Shown here: positions 54,613 through 63,938 of the stretch, in pieces
How positions within the stretch are numbered: position 1 is the stretch's first letter
Layout: each line of letters opens with the position of its first letter
Assembly (NCBI RefSeq): GCF_028372415.1
Contig: NC_092876.1
Coordinates: 56,783,256-56,847,255 of the forward strand
DNA from: Notamacropus eugenii
Lineage: Eukaryota > Chordata > Mammalia > Diprotodontia > Macropodidae
Reading direction: 5' to 3'
Length of the DNA stretch: 64,000 nucleotides
Notes under the pieces: generated by a model
Told to the model about the DNA's origin: nothing
The model's database searches: none
Seen by the model: only the letters and a program-made list of their open reading frames with translations
Program-made: the position numbers and the translations under genes

Positions 54613-54739
54613 AGCTCAGAGCATCTTAAAACTGAATGAACAGACTGCCAGGTGGTATTCAGATAGACAAGATACTTTCTCCACCACTTACCTTTCATTT
54701 CCTATGACACTGACCATCATTAGGAATGCATATGCCTTC

Positions 54740-54885
54740 TCATGTGTACACACACATACACACACATGATAACCATATACATAATGCACATGGCATGCAC
54801 AGACACACATGCACAGATACACACATATGCCATATGCACATACACACATGCACATTCACATACACACTTGCATACACACTCTTTG
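54740..54885. repeat. CA-rich imperfect microsatellite
   Basis: 'gtacacacacatacacacac' and 'gcacagacacacatgcacag'. Generates His/Thr-rich frames that are not genes. Confidence 0.85.
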
Positions 54886-55289
54886 CTCAAGAACATAGTG
54901 GTTCCAGTCCAACCTGTGACACACCACTTGTGTGTTCCTAGAGAATTCCCTCACCCTCCTCATACCCTAGACAAATCTCTAAGATGAAAAGTTGCAGAAC
55001 AGGGACTGATTCACATGAGTAGAGACTTTCCTAGTACACCTACCTGATGAACTCATGGGTCCAGACCAAAACCAAAGCAAAATAGTTCAGAACAAAAACA
55101 AAAACATGGCCCAATTCTAGAAACTGAGGCTGGTAATCCATTCTGACTAGTGCACACACCATGACATTTGATGTACTAACCATCTCTACAAAAGAAACTT
55201 TGTGCTCCAGTTGCCCTGGGCCCTTTTAACACTTCCTACTCTGCTTGTCACCAAGCCTTAGAGCTGAGCCAGCCCGTTCAGCCCCCACC

Positions 55290-55562
55290 TTCTCCAGCAT
55301 CTGTGGCAAGTGTCCATCCATCTTCCATTTTAAGACTTCCAACGAGGAATGAGCCTCGACTTCCCAAGGCAGTCCATTCCACTTTGGGACAGCTCTCATT
55401 TTTAGGAAGGTTTTGCCTCTAGGGAGCCTGTTTGCAGCTTCGATCCATTGCTCCCAGTTCTGTTTTCTTTGGCCAAGCAGAGCAAAGCTCTCTTAACGAG
55501 GTCAGTCCTTTGGCTACTAGAAGACAGTGATCATATTCCCTTTATGATCATTCTGTTCTTGT
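55290..55562 (+). mobile_element. L3/CR1-type LINE 3' fragment
   Basis: 'aaggcagtccattccacttt', 'gggacagctctcatttttag', 'gatccattgctcccagttct' and 'gccaagcagagcaaag' are CR1-clade landmarks, in the same order as at 7.2 kb. Confidence 0.7.
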
Positions 55563-55835
55563 CTTGGAGTCAGGGTGACCTGGGTTTGAGCCTTTACTAA
55601 AGGACACATTAGCTGGTGAAGGTAGGCAAGTTACTTAACTCATTTGTGCCTCAATATGACCACCTGCAAGATGGGGCTTACTCATATACTCCTTATCCCC
55701 CTAGATTGTTGTGAAGAATGATCAAGTGAATAAATAGGGAAAAAAGTTATTCAATTCTTGGTCTATGCCAGATAATACAAAAAGCAAGGAAGTTCCCGTC
55801 CTCAAAGGGCATATATTCTATTAGGGGAAGACTTA
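55563..55835. mobile_element. MIR (+) followed by L2 terminus (-)
   Basis: MIR: 'ggtaggcaagttacttaact', 'cacctgcaagatggggctta'. L2 antisense: 'aagttcccgtcctcaaaggg' and 'attctattaggggaag'. Confidence 0.7.
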
Positions 55836-55869
55836 GTGGGTGAGCTGGTAAATGTTTAACAACATCCTT

Positions 55870-56055
55870 CCCCACCAAAAAAAGTATTCATGACATATTT
55901 TTAGGTTGATTTACATTATTACCATTTTCTCTATCAGTTTTTAAAGTTCAAAAATCAGTGAAACAAAAAAATCAAACCCTAACTTGAAGTTTGTTAATAT
56001 CTAAGGTATAAAAACTCATACTGAAAATTTAACAATTGGCTCAGCCCCGCGCAAA
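55870..56055 (-). repeat. Unclassified interspersed repeat, copy 2
   Basis: 'accattttctctatcagttt', 'aaactcatactgaaaattta', 'acaattggctc' align with 42585-42790. No tRNA box or reverse-transcriptase segment visible. Confidence 0.55.
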
Positions 56056-56194
56056 CTGGCTTCGGCACATCCATGGGAAGACACATTTGGGTGGTGGCCA
56101 GGGTTGAGGGTTTTGTTCAGGGAAATCCCAGAGATAATTATTGGAATCACAGAACAATTGATTGATATGTCCTCTTCAGGTGTGGTAATATTGG

Positions 56195-56400
56195 AAGGCA
56201 GTCAGTGGTACTGTGGAAAGAACACAGTGGGGTTGGTCGACCTGTGTTCATATCCTGCCTTTGACATTCCCTGTGGGACCTTGGTCAAGTCAATCTTTCT
56301 GGACCTCAGTTTTCTCATTTGTAAAATAAGGAAGATTGGACTAGGCTGCCTCTGTGATCCCTCCTTCCTCTAAACCTGTGGTGTTCTGACTTACCTACCA
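56195..56400 (+). mobile_element. MIR3-like SINE
   Basis: 'ggtactgtggaaagaacaca', 'gtcgacctgtgttcatatcc', 'ctcagttttctcatttgtaa', 'gattggactaggctgcctct'. Confidence 0.75.
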
Positions 56401-56685
56401 TTGCAAAGTTCTGGTCACACCTCATCCATAAATCATACCATTACCCTCGCTCAATTTATACTCCAGAAACTGGGCCAGAAAAGCATGCTTGTGAGAGCTC
56501 ACCATATCAGGTCCCAGATGGGGTGGAGTGGAAACTGGAGAGACAGGGTACAGGAAGCAACCTGTTCAAGGCTAATCTTACCCTGGGATCTGCTTGGATT
56601 CCAATTACTAATCAGAATCAACAGACCCAGAAAAGCTTGGGGGGTCAGGTCACTCCCAAGGGTAGAGAATAATCAACAAGTTGTT
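56400..56685. other. Unassigned interval
   Basis: No repeat recognised. The open frame 56401-56691 has no known domain. Confidence 0.35.
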
Positions 56686-56869
56686 GAATGAGAATTCATT
56701 AAGCATCTACTATGTGCTGTGCCCTGGACCAAGCCCTGGCAAACATTTGCTTCTCCACTCTGCTTCCTGCTCGCCTCCCCACCCTCCAGAGATGCTGGAG
56801 GAAAAGCAGTGACTGTGACCAAGCTCTCTACCCTTTATCCAGAGTGGCCAGAGGCTAGCAGGTCAGTAA

Positions 56870-57112
56870 CAGCGACTGATATTTCCAAAGCCCTCTAACA
56901 CTGACAAAGGGCTTTATGTGCTTTAACGTGCAACAGTATTGGCAGTTGGGCTGAAGAGCTACCCCCATCAGTATCATCACCATTGTAGAGAGGAGGAAAT
57001 GGAGGTTCAGTGACTCTCTTAGGATTCTACAGCTAGCGGCACACTAGTATCTGAGGCAGAATTGGAACCCAGACAGCCTATCTCCGAGTTTATGACTCTA
57101 ACCACTACATGG
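56870..57112 (-). mobile_element. MIR SINE, antisense, near full length
   Basis: 'gactgatatttccaaagccc', 'gagaggaggaaatggaggtt', 'gcagaattggaacccagaca', 'gactctaaccactacatgg'. Confidence 0.82.
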
Positions 57113-57269
57113 GGATGTGGAGATGGGTCAGTAAAGTGGAATTCTAATCCTCTATTGCTTACTAAGGATGTCAGTCTCTCAGAACCTGTTTCTCCATCTT
57201 TAAAAGGAGAATAATAGTAAATGCATGGTTTGACTTCACAAGGTATGTGTCTATGTAACATAAATGGAA

Positions 57270-57880
57270 ATGAGCAAGTATTTATTGAGAACCTACTATG
57301 TGCCAGGGCAGCGAGGTGGTACAGTGGATGGAGTGTTAAGCCTGGAGTCAGGAAGATGAGTCTTCCTGAGTTCAGTGGCTCAGTGAGCCTGGGCAAGTCA
57401 CTTCACCCAGTTAGCCTCAGTTTCTTCATCTGTAAAATGGCAAACCATTTCAATATCTTTGCCAAGAGAATCCCAAATTGTGTCATGAAGATTTGGATAC
57501 GACTGAAACTACTGGACAGACTCTATGCCAGGCACTGTACTAAGTGCTGGGGATAAAAAGAAACATAAAAGAGAGCCTCTGCCCACAATGAACTCACAAT
57601 CTAATGGGGGAGACAATGAGCAGACAAACATGTACAAACAAGGAATATGCAGAATAAATAGGAAATAATCAACAGGAGGAAGGCGCTGGAATTAAGAACC
57701 AGGAGAGAAGGCCTCCTGTAGAAGATGGGGTTTTAATTTGGACTGAAAGGAAGACAGGAGCCAGAGATGAGAATGAAGAGTATTCCAGGCATAGGAGATA
57801 GTCAGAGAAAATAACCAGAGCTGAGAGAGGGAAGGTCCTGGGAGTGGAACAGTCCAGAAGCCAGAGTCACCAGTTGGTGG
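57270..57880 (-). mobile_element. L2 3' region, antisense, split by MAR1
   Basis: 'caagtatttattgagaacct' + 'actatgtgccag' stops at about 57306. It resumes at about 57520 with 'actctatgccaggcactgta', 'tctgcccacaatgaactcac', and continues with L2 antisense to about 57880. Confidence 0.85.
57306..57519 (+). mobile_element. MAR1-type SINE nested in L2
   Basis: 'ggcagcgaggtggtacagtg', 'gcctgggcaagtcacttcac', 'atggcaaaccatttcaatat', 'ttggatacgactgaaactac'. Flanks carry 'tatgtgccagg' and 'tatgccagg', a likely TSD. Confidence 0.9.
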
Positions 57881-57904
57881 AGGAGGTGATGGGGCACATG
57901 CTAA

Positions 57905-58055
57905 GAAGTATGATCTTATTACATATTCTCATTCTCATTTTAAGGGTGAGGAAACAGAAGCCTGTGCTAAAAAGTTTCTTTCTCATAGAGCCAATAAATG
58001 TTAGAGCTGAGATTGACCCTAAGTCTTCTGATCAGATCTTTAATTATACATCCTG
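57905..58055 (-). mobile_element. MIR fragment, antisense
   Basis: 'ctcattttaagggtgaggaa', then 'gagctgagattgaccctaag'. Confidence 0.6.
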
Positions 58056-58059
58056 CTGG

Positions 58060-58440
58060 TTAGGGTACATTCAGCTGAGGTGGGATAGGAAAAGGGCAGC
58101 ACAGAGGAAGAGAGTCTGGCCTGGTAGGGCCTGGCCACGTTGGCAGAGGGGCAACCTGTTGTGCCGGGACAGGGGACCCCAGAGGATCCATTCAGACTCT
58201 GGGGGCCAGCTGACAGCTCCCAGCCCACTTCCCTTTGGGAAATATTGAGGTTGGGAAAAGAGGAAGTCAGAGGATATATAGGGATATATATAGGGGTATA
58301 TAGGGAACATGGATCCTGGGAGAGGAGAGGGATTCACTGGGATGGCCTTGCAATATGAGAGGGAATATAGGCACTGATCAACTCACCTTAGTAATAGCTC
58401 TTCTTCTGTACCAAGTCAGGAGCAGACTCCTTTTTCATTT
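58060..58440. other. Single-copy-looking, moderately GC-rich interval
   Basis: Includes 'tatatagggatatata' near 58275-58300. No repeat or exon can be supported. Confidence 0.35.
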
Positions 58441-58754
58441 ATTCATTCAATTCCACAAGCATTATTAAGTACCTACTGTGTGTCTGGTACTACTAGGTAA
58501 AAAGGCAAAGAATGAAACATTTCTGGTGCTCAAGAATCTTATGTTCTATAAGGAAAAAATAATATGGAGACCAACAAGTAAAAGGAAAATAAAAACAAAT
58601 ATAGAGTAACTTTCTGGGGAAAGGCCTTCATAACTTGGGAAGTGGTAGTCAAGTTGGACTTCCTATAAGAGGAGGCCCTTGAATTGACCTTGGCAGGAAG
58701 TTAGGGATTCTATGAGGAGGCGACACATTTGAGGCATAGTGGACAATCTAGGTT

Positions 58755-59129
58755 CAGAGCTCCTAACCTGTTTCAGTCATGAATATTATTCCTTGGCCTT
58801 CAGTAAATCTTCCCTGGATCTCAATTCAATATGAAAGAAAATATGTTTTAGAAGCACGGGTGGGGAACCTGTGACCTCGAGGCCACATATGGCCTCTAGG
58901 TTGTCAAGTGTGGCCCTTGAATCTAGAGGTTTGGAATCAGTCAAAGGGCCGCCCTTGAGGACCTAGAGGGCTACATGTGCCCTTGAGGCCCCAGGTTCCC
59001 CTCCCCTGTTAGAGTTTACCACATATAAGAACTTAATAAATGAAATAAAGATGTTTTCAATAGTATTATTTACTAGATATTCCCTGAACGCCTTGCTACG
59101 CTTCTTACACCCCAGGTTGGGAACCACTG
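58755..59129. mobile_element. hAT-type DNA transposon fragment nested in L2
   Basis: Ends 'cagagctcctaacctg' and, inverted, 'caggttgggaaccactg' resemble Charlie-type hAT termini. Flanking 'tctaggtt' and 'cctaggca' share CTAGG, as for an old 8-bp TSD. Without the nested MITE it is about 220 bp. Non-autonomous. Confidence 0.6.
58855..59008. mobile_element. hAT-type MITE, copy 3, nested in another hAT element
   Basis: 154 bp, starting 'gggtggggaacctgtgacct' and ending 'ccccaggttcccctcccctg'. Flanks show 'ttagaag' and 'ttagagt', a probable decayed TSD. It is the same family as 21758 and 47890. Confidence 0.85.
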
Positions 59130-59464
59130 ACCTAGGCAAGACATAGAAGTGACAGAATGCCATGAGCGAGAAACAATGAATACGCCAGTTTGGCTGAGAT
59201 GTAGGGCTCCTGAAGAAGGGTGATGGGTGATAAGATTGGAGCCAGATTGGGAAGGGCTTTAAATGTGAAATGGAAGAGTTTTCATTTTGTTTTGGAAACC
59301 AGAAGGAGCCACAGGAGCTTCTTGGGAAGGGGAGTGACATAGTCACACCCACACTTTAGAAATTTGGCAGTTCTTTCTGCTACCTGTGAGAGGGTCAGCT
59401 AAAGACATAATCTCAGAAAAGCTATTTTGGGACTAGATAAGGATGCCTTGGGGAAAGAGTAGCA

Positions 59465-59618
59465 GCTGATGAATCAGGAGAGTTAAATCCCATTCCTAAT
59501 TCTATCTCAATGTGACCTTGGACAAGCAACTTCTCCTCAGGGTCTGCTTCCCTAGCTGTAGAATGAGGGTGTTGGGTTAAATGGTATTTGAGATCCCTGC
59601 AAACCCTGGTATTCGCTA
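59465..59618 (+). mobile_element. MIR3-like SINE leading into the 33-bp array
   Basis: 'aatgtgaccttggacaagca', 'tgcttccctagctgtagaat', 'ggtgttgggttaaatggtat', 'ttgagatccctgcaaaccct' then 'attcgctattcta'. Its L3-type 3' end passes without a break into the minisatellite. Confidence 0.75.
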
Positions 59619-59948
59619 TTCTAAGGCCCTTCCCAGATATGACATACTGTGTTCTAAGTGCCCTCCTAACTCTGACATTCTATGTTCTAAGGCCCCTCCT
59701 AGTTCTGACATTCCATGTTCTAAAGGCCCTCCCAGTAAGGACATTTTGTGTTCTAAGGGTCCTCCCAGCTCTGACATTCTGTGTTCTAAGGCCCCTCCTA
59801 GCTCTGACATTCTATGTTCTAAAGGCCCTCCCAGTAATGACATTTTGTGTTCTAAGGGTCCTCCCAGCTCTGACATTCCATGTTCTAAGGGCCCTCCCAG
59901 TAATGACATTTTGTGTTCTAAGGGTCCTCCCAGCTCTGACGTTTTATG
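59619..59948 (+). repeat. 33-bp minisatellite, ten units, with 99-bp higher-order pattern
   Basis: Units start TTCTA at 59619, 59652, 59685, 59718, 59751, 59784, 59817, 59850, 59883 and 59916, exactly 33 bp apart. Three unit types recur in the order C-A-B-C-A-B-A-B from the third unit. A has 'cagtaatgacattttgtg', B has 'gggtcctcccagctctgac', C has 'ggcccctcctagctctgac'. Because 33 is divisible by 3, several frames stay open on both strands with 11-residue repeats (KGPPSSDILCS-like). These are not evidence of genes. Confidence 0.97.
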
Positions 59949-59989
59949 ATTCTACAATAAGTTTGCTTGGCAAAATGATATGTTAGCAA

Positions 59990-60460
59990 ACTGTTCCAAA
60001 AAGTCAATCAATATTCATTAACCAGCAAAATTTACAAACCTTAACTATTAAAAAAAATTGCTATGTTCATCACTATTGGGACAGATTTCCTTCTGAAAAT
60101 AAATCCCCCCTTTTGTTGATATCCTTTCCTGGACTTTTCCAGGAGTTTTCTCCTAGTTTCCATTTAGCAGCAAACATTTCACTGTTTTCCCAGAGAAATA
60201 TGAGCCTGCGTCTCCATGGGAGAACCAGCAGGTAACAGAGACATAAGCACAACGTGAGGGACCAGTGCCAATTTCTTAGGGTGGAGCAGTTTGAAAACAA
60301 GCCATGAAACCATCTCAGGGCAACAGAGGAGCCATTGGTGATGGAGTCGGGCTTCAGAGTGTGTTTAAGAGCGTGTGAGCCTCTGAGGTACCATCGTGAT
60401 GATCTGAGCCACCTCTGCTGCTGTCCTCATTAACCTGGCTGGGAGCTTGTTCATGAATTG
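59990..60460. other. Single-copy-looking interval
   Basis: No repeat recognised before the 25-bp minisatellite begins. Confidence 0.35.
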
Positions 60461-60464
60461 TCTT

Positions 60465-61108
60465 AAAAGAAGAAACATTCTAGGAGATGACTTGAAGATA
60501 CATAGTAGATGACTTGGTTCGTTGCTGTCCTTAGTTCTCAAAGAGGACCAAAATGACATCGCTATGATAAAGTCAAGTTTCAATGTGTCTGACTGTGGCT
60601 GATCAGACCAATATGAGCTCAGAGTGCTGTACCACAGATTGGGCACAGACACTCCGTGTGAACATTTGGGGTGGATACTCTAAATCTGCACATCCTACAT
60701 TTCCTCTGAGCTGTTTCAATTCTACTTTGCTCATAGAGCACAGTACCTTCTCTGATACCAGGGGACGAGTAGAAGAAACATACTAGGAAATGACTTGGAG
60801 ATACATAGTGGGTGACTCAGAGAAACATACTAGAACACAAGTAGGAGAAACATAGTAGGAGATGAGTTGGAGAAACATACTAGGGGATGAGTAAGAGATA
60901 CATACTAGGAGATGAGTAGGAGATAGATGGTAGATGACTTGGAGAAGCATAGTAGGGGATGACTTGGAGAAACCTAGTAGGAGATGACTTGGAGAAATAT
61001 AGCTGGGGATGAGTAGGAGAAACATACTAGGGGATGATTGGAGAAACATAGTAGGGAATGAGTAGGAGAAACATGGTAGGAGATGAGTAGGAGATACTAG
61101 GGGATGAG
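60465..61108 (+). repeat. ~25-bp minisatellite, interrupted
   Basis: Units of 'ggggatgagtaggagaaaca'+'tacta' type, most 22-26 bp, run from about 60775 to 61108. Two related units lie at 60465-60518 ('gaagaaacattctaggagat', 'gacttgaagatacatagta'), left of an inserted element. Confidence 0.92.
60519..60765 (-). mobile_element. RTE-type LINE 3' fragment inserted in the minisatellite
   Basis: 'tgctgtccttagttctcaaa' and 'gaggaccaaaatgacatcgc' are the shared RTE terminus. Further in, the minus strand gives CxxC...H-like residues ('tgcccaatctgtggtacagc'), similar to the zinc-finger-like end of RTE proteins. Confidence 0.65.
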
Positions 61109-61354
61109 TTGTGGACTTTCCATCCAGTGTTTGCTTCTGGGAGGTCCAGAGAGCTCATAGACTGAGGGAGATGGCCTTGGAGACACCGGCTGCTGTTGCA
61201 GAGGATGTTTAATGTTTGTAAGGACTGTGATAGTTTCCAAGAAATGTTGGGCAATTGTGGCATGGGAGGGATCTATCTCCAAATGATAACTTAGGTGTTT
61301 TTGCTTTAAAAGACTGTAATCTTTGTCCCTAGTAGCAAAACAAGAGAAATAAAG

Positions 61355-61560
61355 AATCACATAATGTCAGAGCTGGAAGGGAGGAAGTATATAGTGCCAG
61401 ACCTGGATAGAGCCATCAAAGTCATCTAATGCAGCTCCCTCTTTTCAGTTGAGGAGGAAACTGAGACCCAAGGAAGTAAAGTGACTTCTTCAAAGTCACC
61501 GAGACAGTCCTCTAACTTCAGACCTAGCATGATTCTGATGATACATTTCCTCCCTACATA
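61355..61560 (-). mobile_element. MIR/L3-type fragment, antisense
   Basis: 'cataatgtcagagctggaag', 'ttgaggaggaaactgagacc', 'aaagtgacttcttcaaagtc'. Confidence 0.65.
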
Positions 61561-61785
61561 GTGTCAGAATTGGAAAGGCCCTTAGAACCCAGAATGTCAG
61601 ACAGAGCTGGGAGGACTCTTAGAACTCAGAATGCTAGACAGAGCTGGGAGGACCCTTAGAACTCAGAATGTCAGACAGAGCTGGGAGGACCCTTAGAACT
61701 CAGAATGTCAGAGCTGGGAGGACCCTTAGAATACAGGATGTCGGAGCTGAGAGGGTACTGAGAGCACAAAATAACAGAGCTAAGA
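61561..61785 (-). repeat. Array of the ~33-bp monomer, antisense, about six units (33-37 bp)
   Basis: 'cccttagaactcagaatgtc' and 'agagctgggagga' recur. Several units carry an extra CAGA ('gtcagacagagctggg'), lengthening them to 37 bp. The MIR-like sequence on either side suggests growth inside a SINE. Confidence 0.92.
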
Positions 61786-61859
61786 GTTGGTATCCGAGTC
61801 AGGATTCTAAGTCCTGACTCTAAGTCCTAGACTCTGTCCACTATGCCATACTGGCAACA

Positions 61860-62285
61860 ATAGCCCCAGAAAATGTATGACCAGGAGAAGGCTGCCCATC
61901 AGAGGAGGGGAGCGGTATCCAGGGCATCTAGTTGCTGCGGTATTCAGTGAGGAAAGGCTGTGATATTACTAAAATGCTCCTGTCTGCAGCTTTTAGCTCA
62001 CTGTTAATGATAGTTTTCTCATAGGACGCTACATAAAAGTGCATTGTTCTGTGTTGAGGGTGGATTCTGTAATGCTTGGAAAACACCTTTCATCTCTGGA
62101 TCTTGCCTGTTCTCCCAGACCTAGAGTGAAACCTTGAAACTACTGCCAGGCTCCTGTTACAGAGGGGGTGTCTGGGGGAAGGCCAGAGGAACTCCTGCTG
62201 TAAAATTCCTGGCTTTTATGCCTTCGGCAAAACCCAATAAATTCCAGGTGGTTTTTTTTCCTCCTCCCATTCAGAAAACGTTTGT
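61860..62285. other. Single-copy-looking interval
   Basis: About 420 bp with no recognised repeat and ordinary base composition. A candidate for conserved non-coding DNA, but conservation cannot be judged here. Confidence 0.35.
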
Positions 62286-62295
62286 TAAGCAATAG

Positions 62296-62610
62296 CTACA
62301 GCTAGGTGGTGCAGTGGATACAGCACCAGTGCTGGTGTCAGGAGGACCTGAGTTCAAATCTCACCTCAGACACTTGACACTCACTAGCTATGTGACCTTG
62401 GGCAAGTCGCTTAACCTCACTTGCCTCATCCTGGGTCATCTCCAGTCATCCTGATGACTATCTGGTCACTGGATTCAGCTGGCTCTGGAGGAGACGTGAG
62501 GCTGGTGACCTGCACAGCCCTCCCTCACTCAAAACAAAGTCAAGTGCAAGTCATATCATTATTTCTCTGATGGCATGGTCTTCTTTGGCAGCGAAGGACG
62601 AACACACATA
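62296..62610 (+). mobile_element. MAR1-head / RTE-tail SINE with 10-bp TSD
   Basis: 'cagctaggtggtgcagtgga', 'acctgagttcaaatctcacc', 'gggtcatctccagtcatcct', 'ctgatggcatggtcttcttt', 'ggcagcgaaggacgaacaca'. TAAGCAATAG at 62286-62295 recurs at 62611-62620. It is very similar to 33095-33422, so this chimeric SINE family was active relatively late. Confidence 0.95.
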
Positions 62611-62657
62611 TAAGCAATAGTTTTGCAAGACCTAGTGGTCTCTCTCCCTTCTATAGG

Positions 62658-62826
62658 ATCATTAATCTAGAGCCAGAAGGACTCTTCAAAGGTATCTGTT
62701 CAAATCCTTTCCTTTTACAATTGAGGCAAGTGAGAGAAGTGATTTGCCCACTCTTTCCCAGGTAGAAAGTAACAGAAGATTTGAAGCCCAGATCTCTCCA
62801 AATCCAGTATTCTTTCCACTGGACCC
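62658..62826 (-). mobile_element. MIR SINE, antisense
   Basis: 'ttttacaattgaggcaagtg', 'aagatttgaagcccagatct', 'ccagtattctttccactgga'. Confidence 0.78.
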
Positions 62827-62829
62827 AAG

Positions 62830-63935
62830 CTTATTTTCTTCCTGTTCTCTCCTTCATCCTCTCCTCAACTTTGTTGTCATGTGAGGGCAGCCTGCTCCAA
62901 TCTGGAGCCTGGCTTGGAAACTGGAAACATGGTCAGAGACTATAGTCTTTCTAGCTCAAATGTCCTCCCTTTGTGCCCGGGGGGTATTTTCTCCCCTCAT
63001 CCCCACAGCATCTTCTCAGCATTCCCACAGCATACCCTTAACCCCATCAGGGCATCCCTGAGGCCCCCAAGGAGTGATATCTGGAAGGTAAGCCAACCCC
63101 AGTTTCTGTCTCTCTATTGTTTAACTGGCCTGGGCCCTCAATCTCAGCCCTACTTCATTTTGGGAGGTGCTTAGCTGGACTGGATAAGGAAGAAACTTGA
63201 TGCTCTGAAGCGGAGCCTCCCTGGTCCTTTGGAGCTACTTGGTCTGGGCTCCAGCTCGGGAAATCTAATCTCTGTTCAGCTCTCCTGAGGGATGGGTGGC
63301 TCCATGGAACAACCCACTGTATGTAGACCAGGTCCCATTAGGCTCTTACAGGTTCTAGGGGATCTCAAAAGGCCCATTGCTGGTTTCCTCCTATAGAAGG
63401 GCCTCTGGGCAGGAGCTAAAGGCAAACTGAACTTGAAGGGACTATTCTCTGCTGGTTTGGCTAGTGTAGTACTGGATTTATCCAGAAATCTCTTTGTCCT
63501 GCTCTTACTCCTACGCATATTTGTTTGTGGAGGCTAGGAGCATGTTGTGGGTGGACTGCTCCTAGCTGCCCACTGTGGGGGCTCAGGAGGCTGGATGCAT
63601 GGCCTCTGAAGACTGGGTCAGAGGGCCAGAGGCCTCAACAGTGGCTTAAGTTTTTCTCTTCTCCTTTCTCAAATATGGAGGCATTCCAGTCCTCCCAGCT
63701 GCTCTGAGCAAGCCTTCCAGAACAAAACATTTATGAAACTCCTGCTGTGACAGAATCCTGAGAGAGTCACAAAATCGAGATAAGACGTTGGCTCTGGGCT
63801 CTGCCGCCCCATCTAGTGGCTTACCATTCAGTGAAAATGGCCTTTTGTGGATTGACATCCTGGCCACCTTTCTGGGAAAGGATTAGGGGGTGGGTGAAAA
63901 CTACCATTTATGGTCTTTTTAAAATAGAGGGGGCA
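62830..63935. other. Single-copy-looking interval
   Basis: About 1.1 kb without a recognised repeat. Frames at 62881-63174 (+) and 63646-63867 (-) have no domain I recognise. Confidence 0.4.
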
Positions 63936-63936
63936 A

Positions 63937-63938
<2 letters not shown>

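Larger units (their letters stand above)
58443..59375 (-). mobile_element. L2 3' region, antisense, split by a nested hAT pair
   Basis: L2 at 58443-58746 ('cattattaagtacctactgt', 'ctcaagaatcttatgttcta') resumes at about 59138-59375 ('gattgggaagggctttaaat', 'aaccagaaggagccacagga'). Confidence 0.8.

Noticed and set aside
59581..59986. Two overlapping + strand reading frames of 122 and 132 codons with regular 11-residue repeats, and a third on the minus strand
   Set aside because: A 33-bp tandem repeat keeps every stop-free frame open. No start context, splice sites or known domain supports translation.
62881..63174. 97-codon frame followed by a GTAAGC-like donor ('tggaaggtaagcc', 63084-63096)
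   Set aside because: One isolated donor-like match and no homology. Not enough to call an exon.
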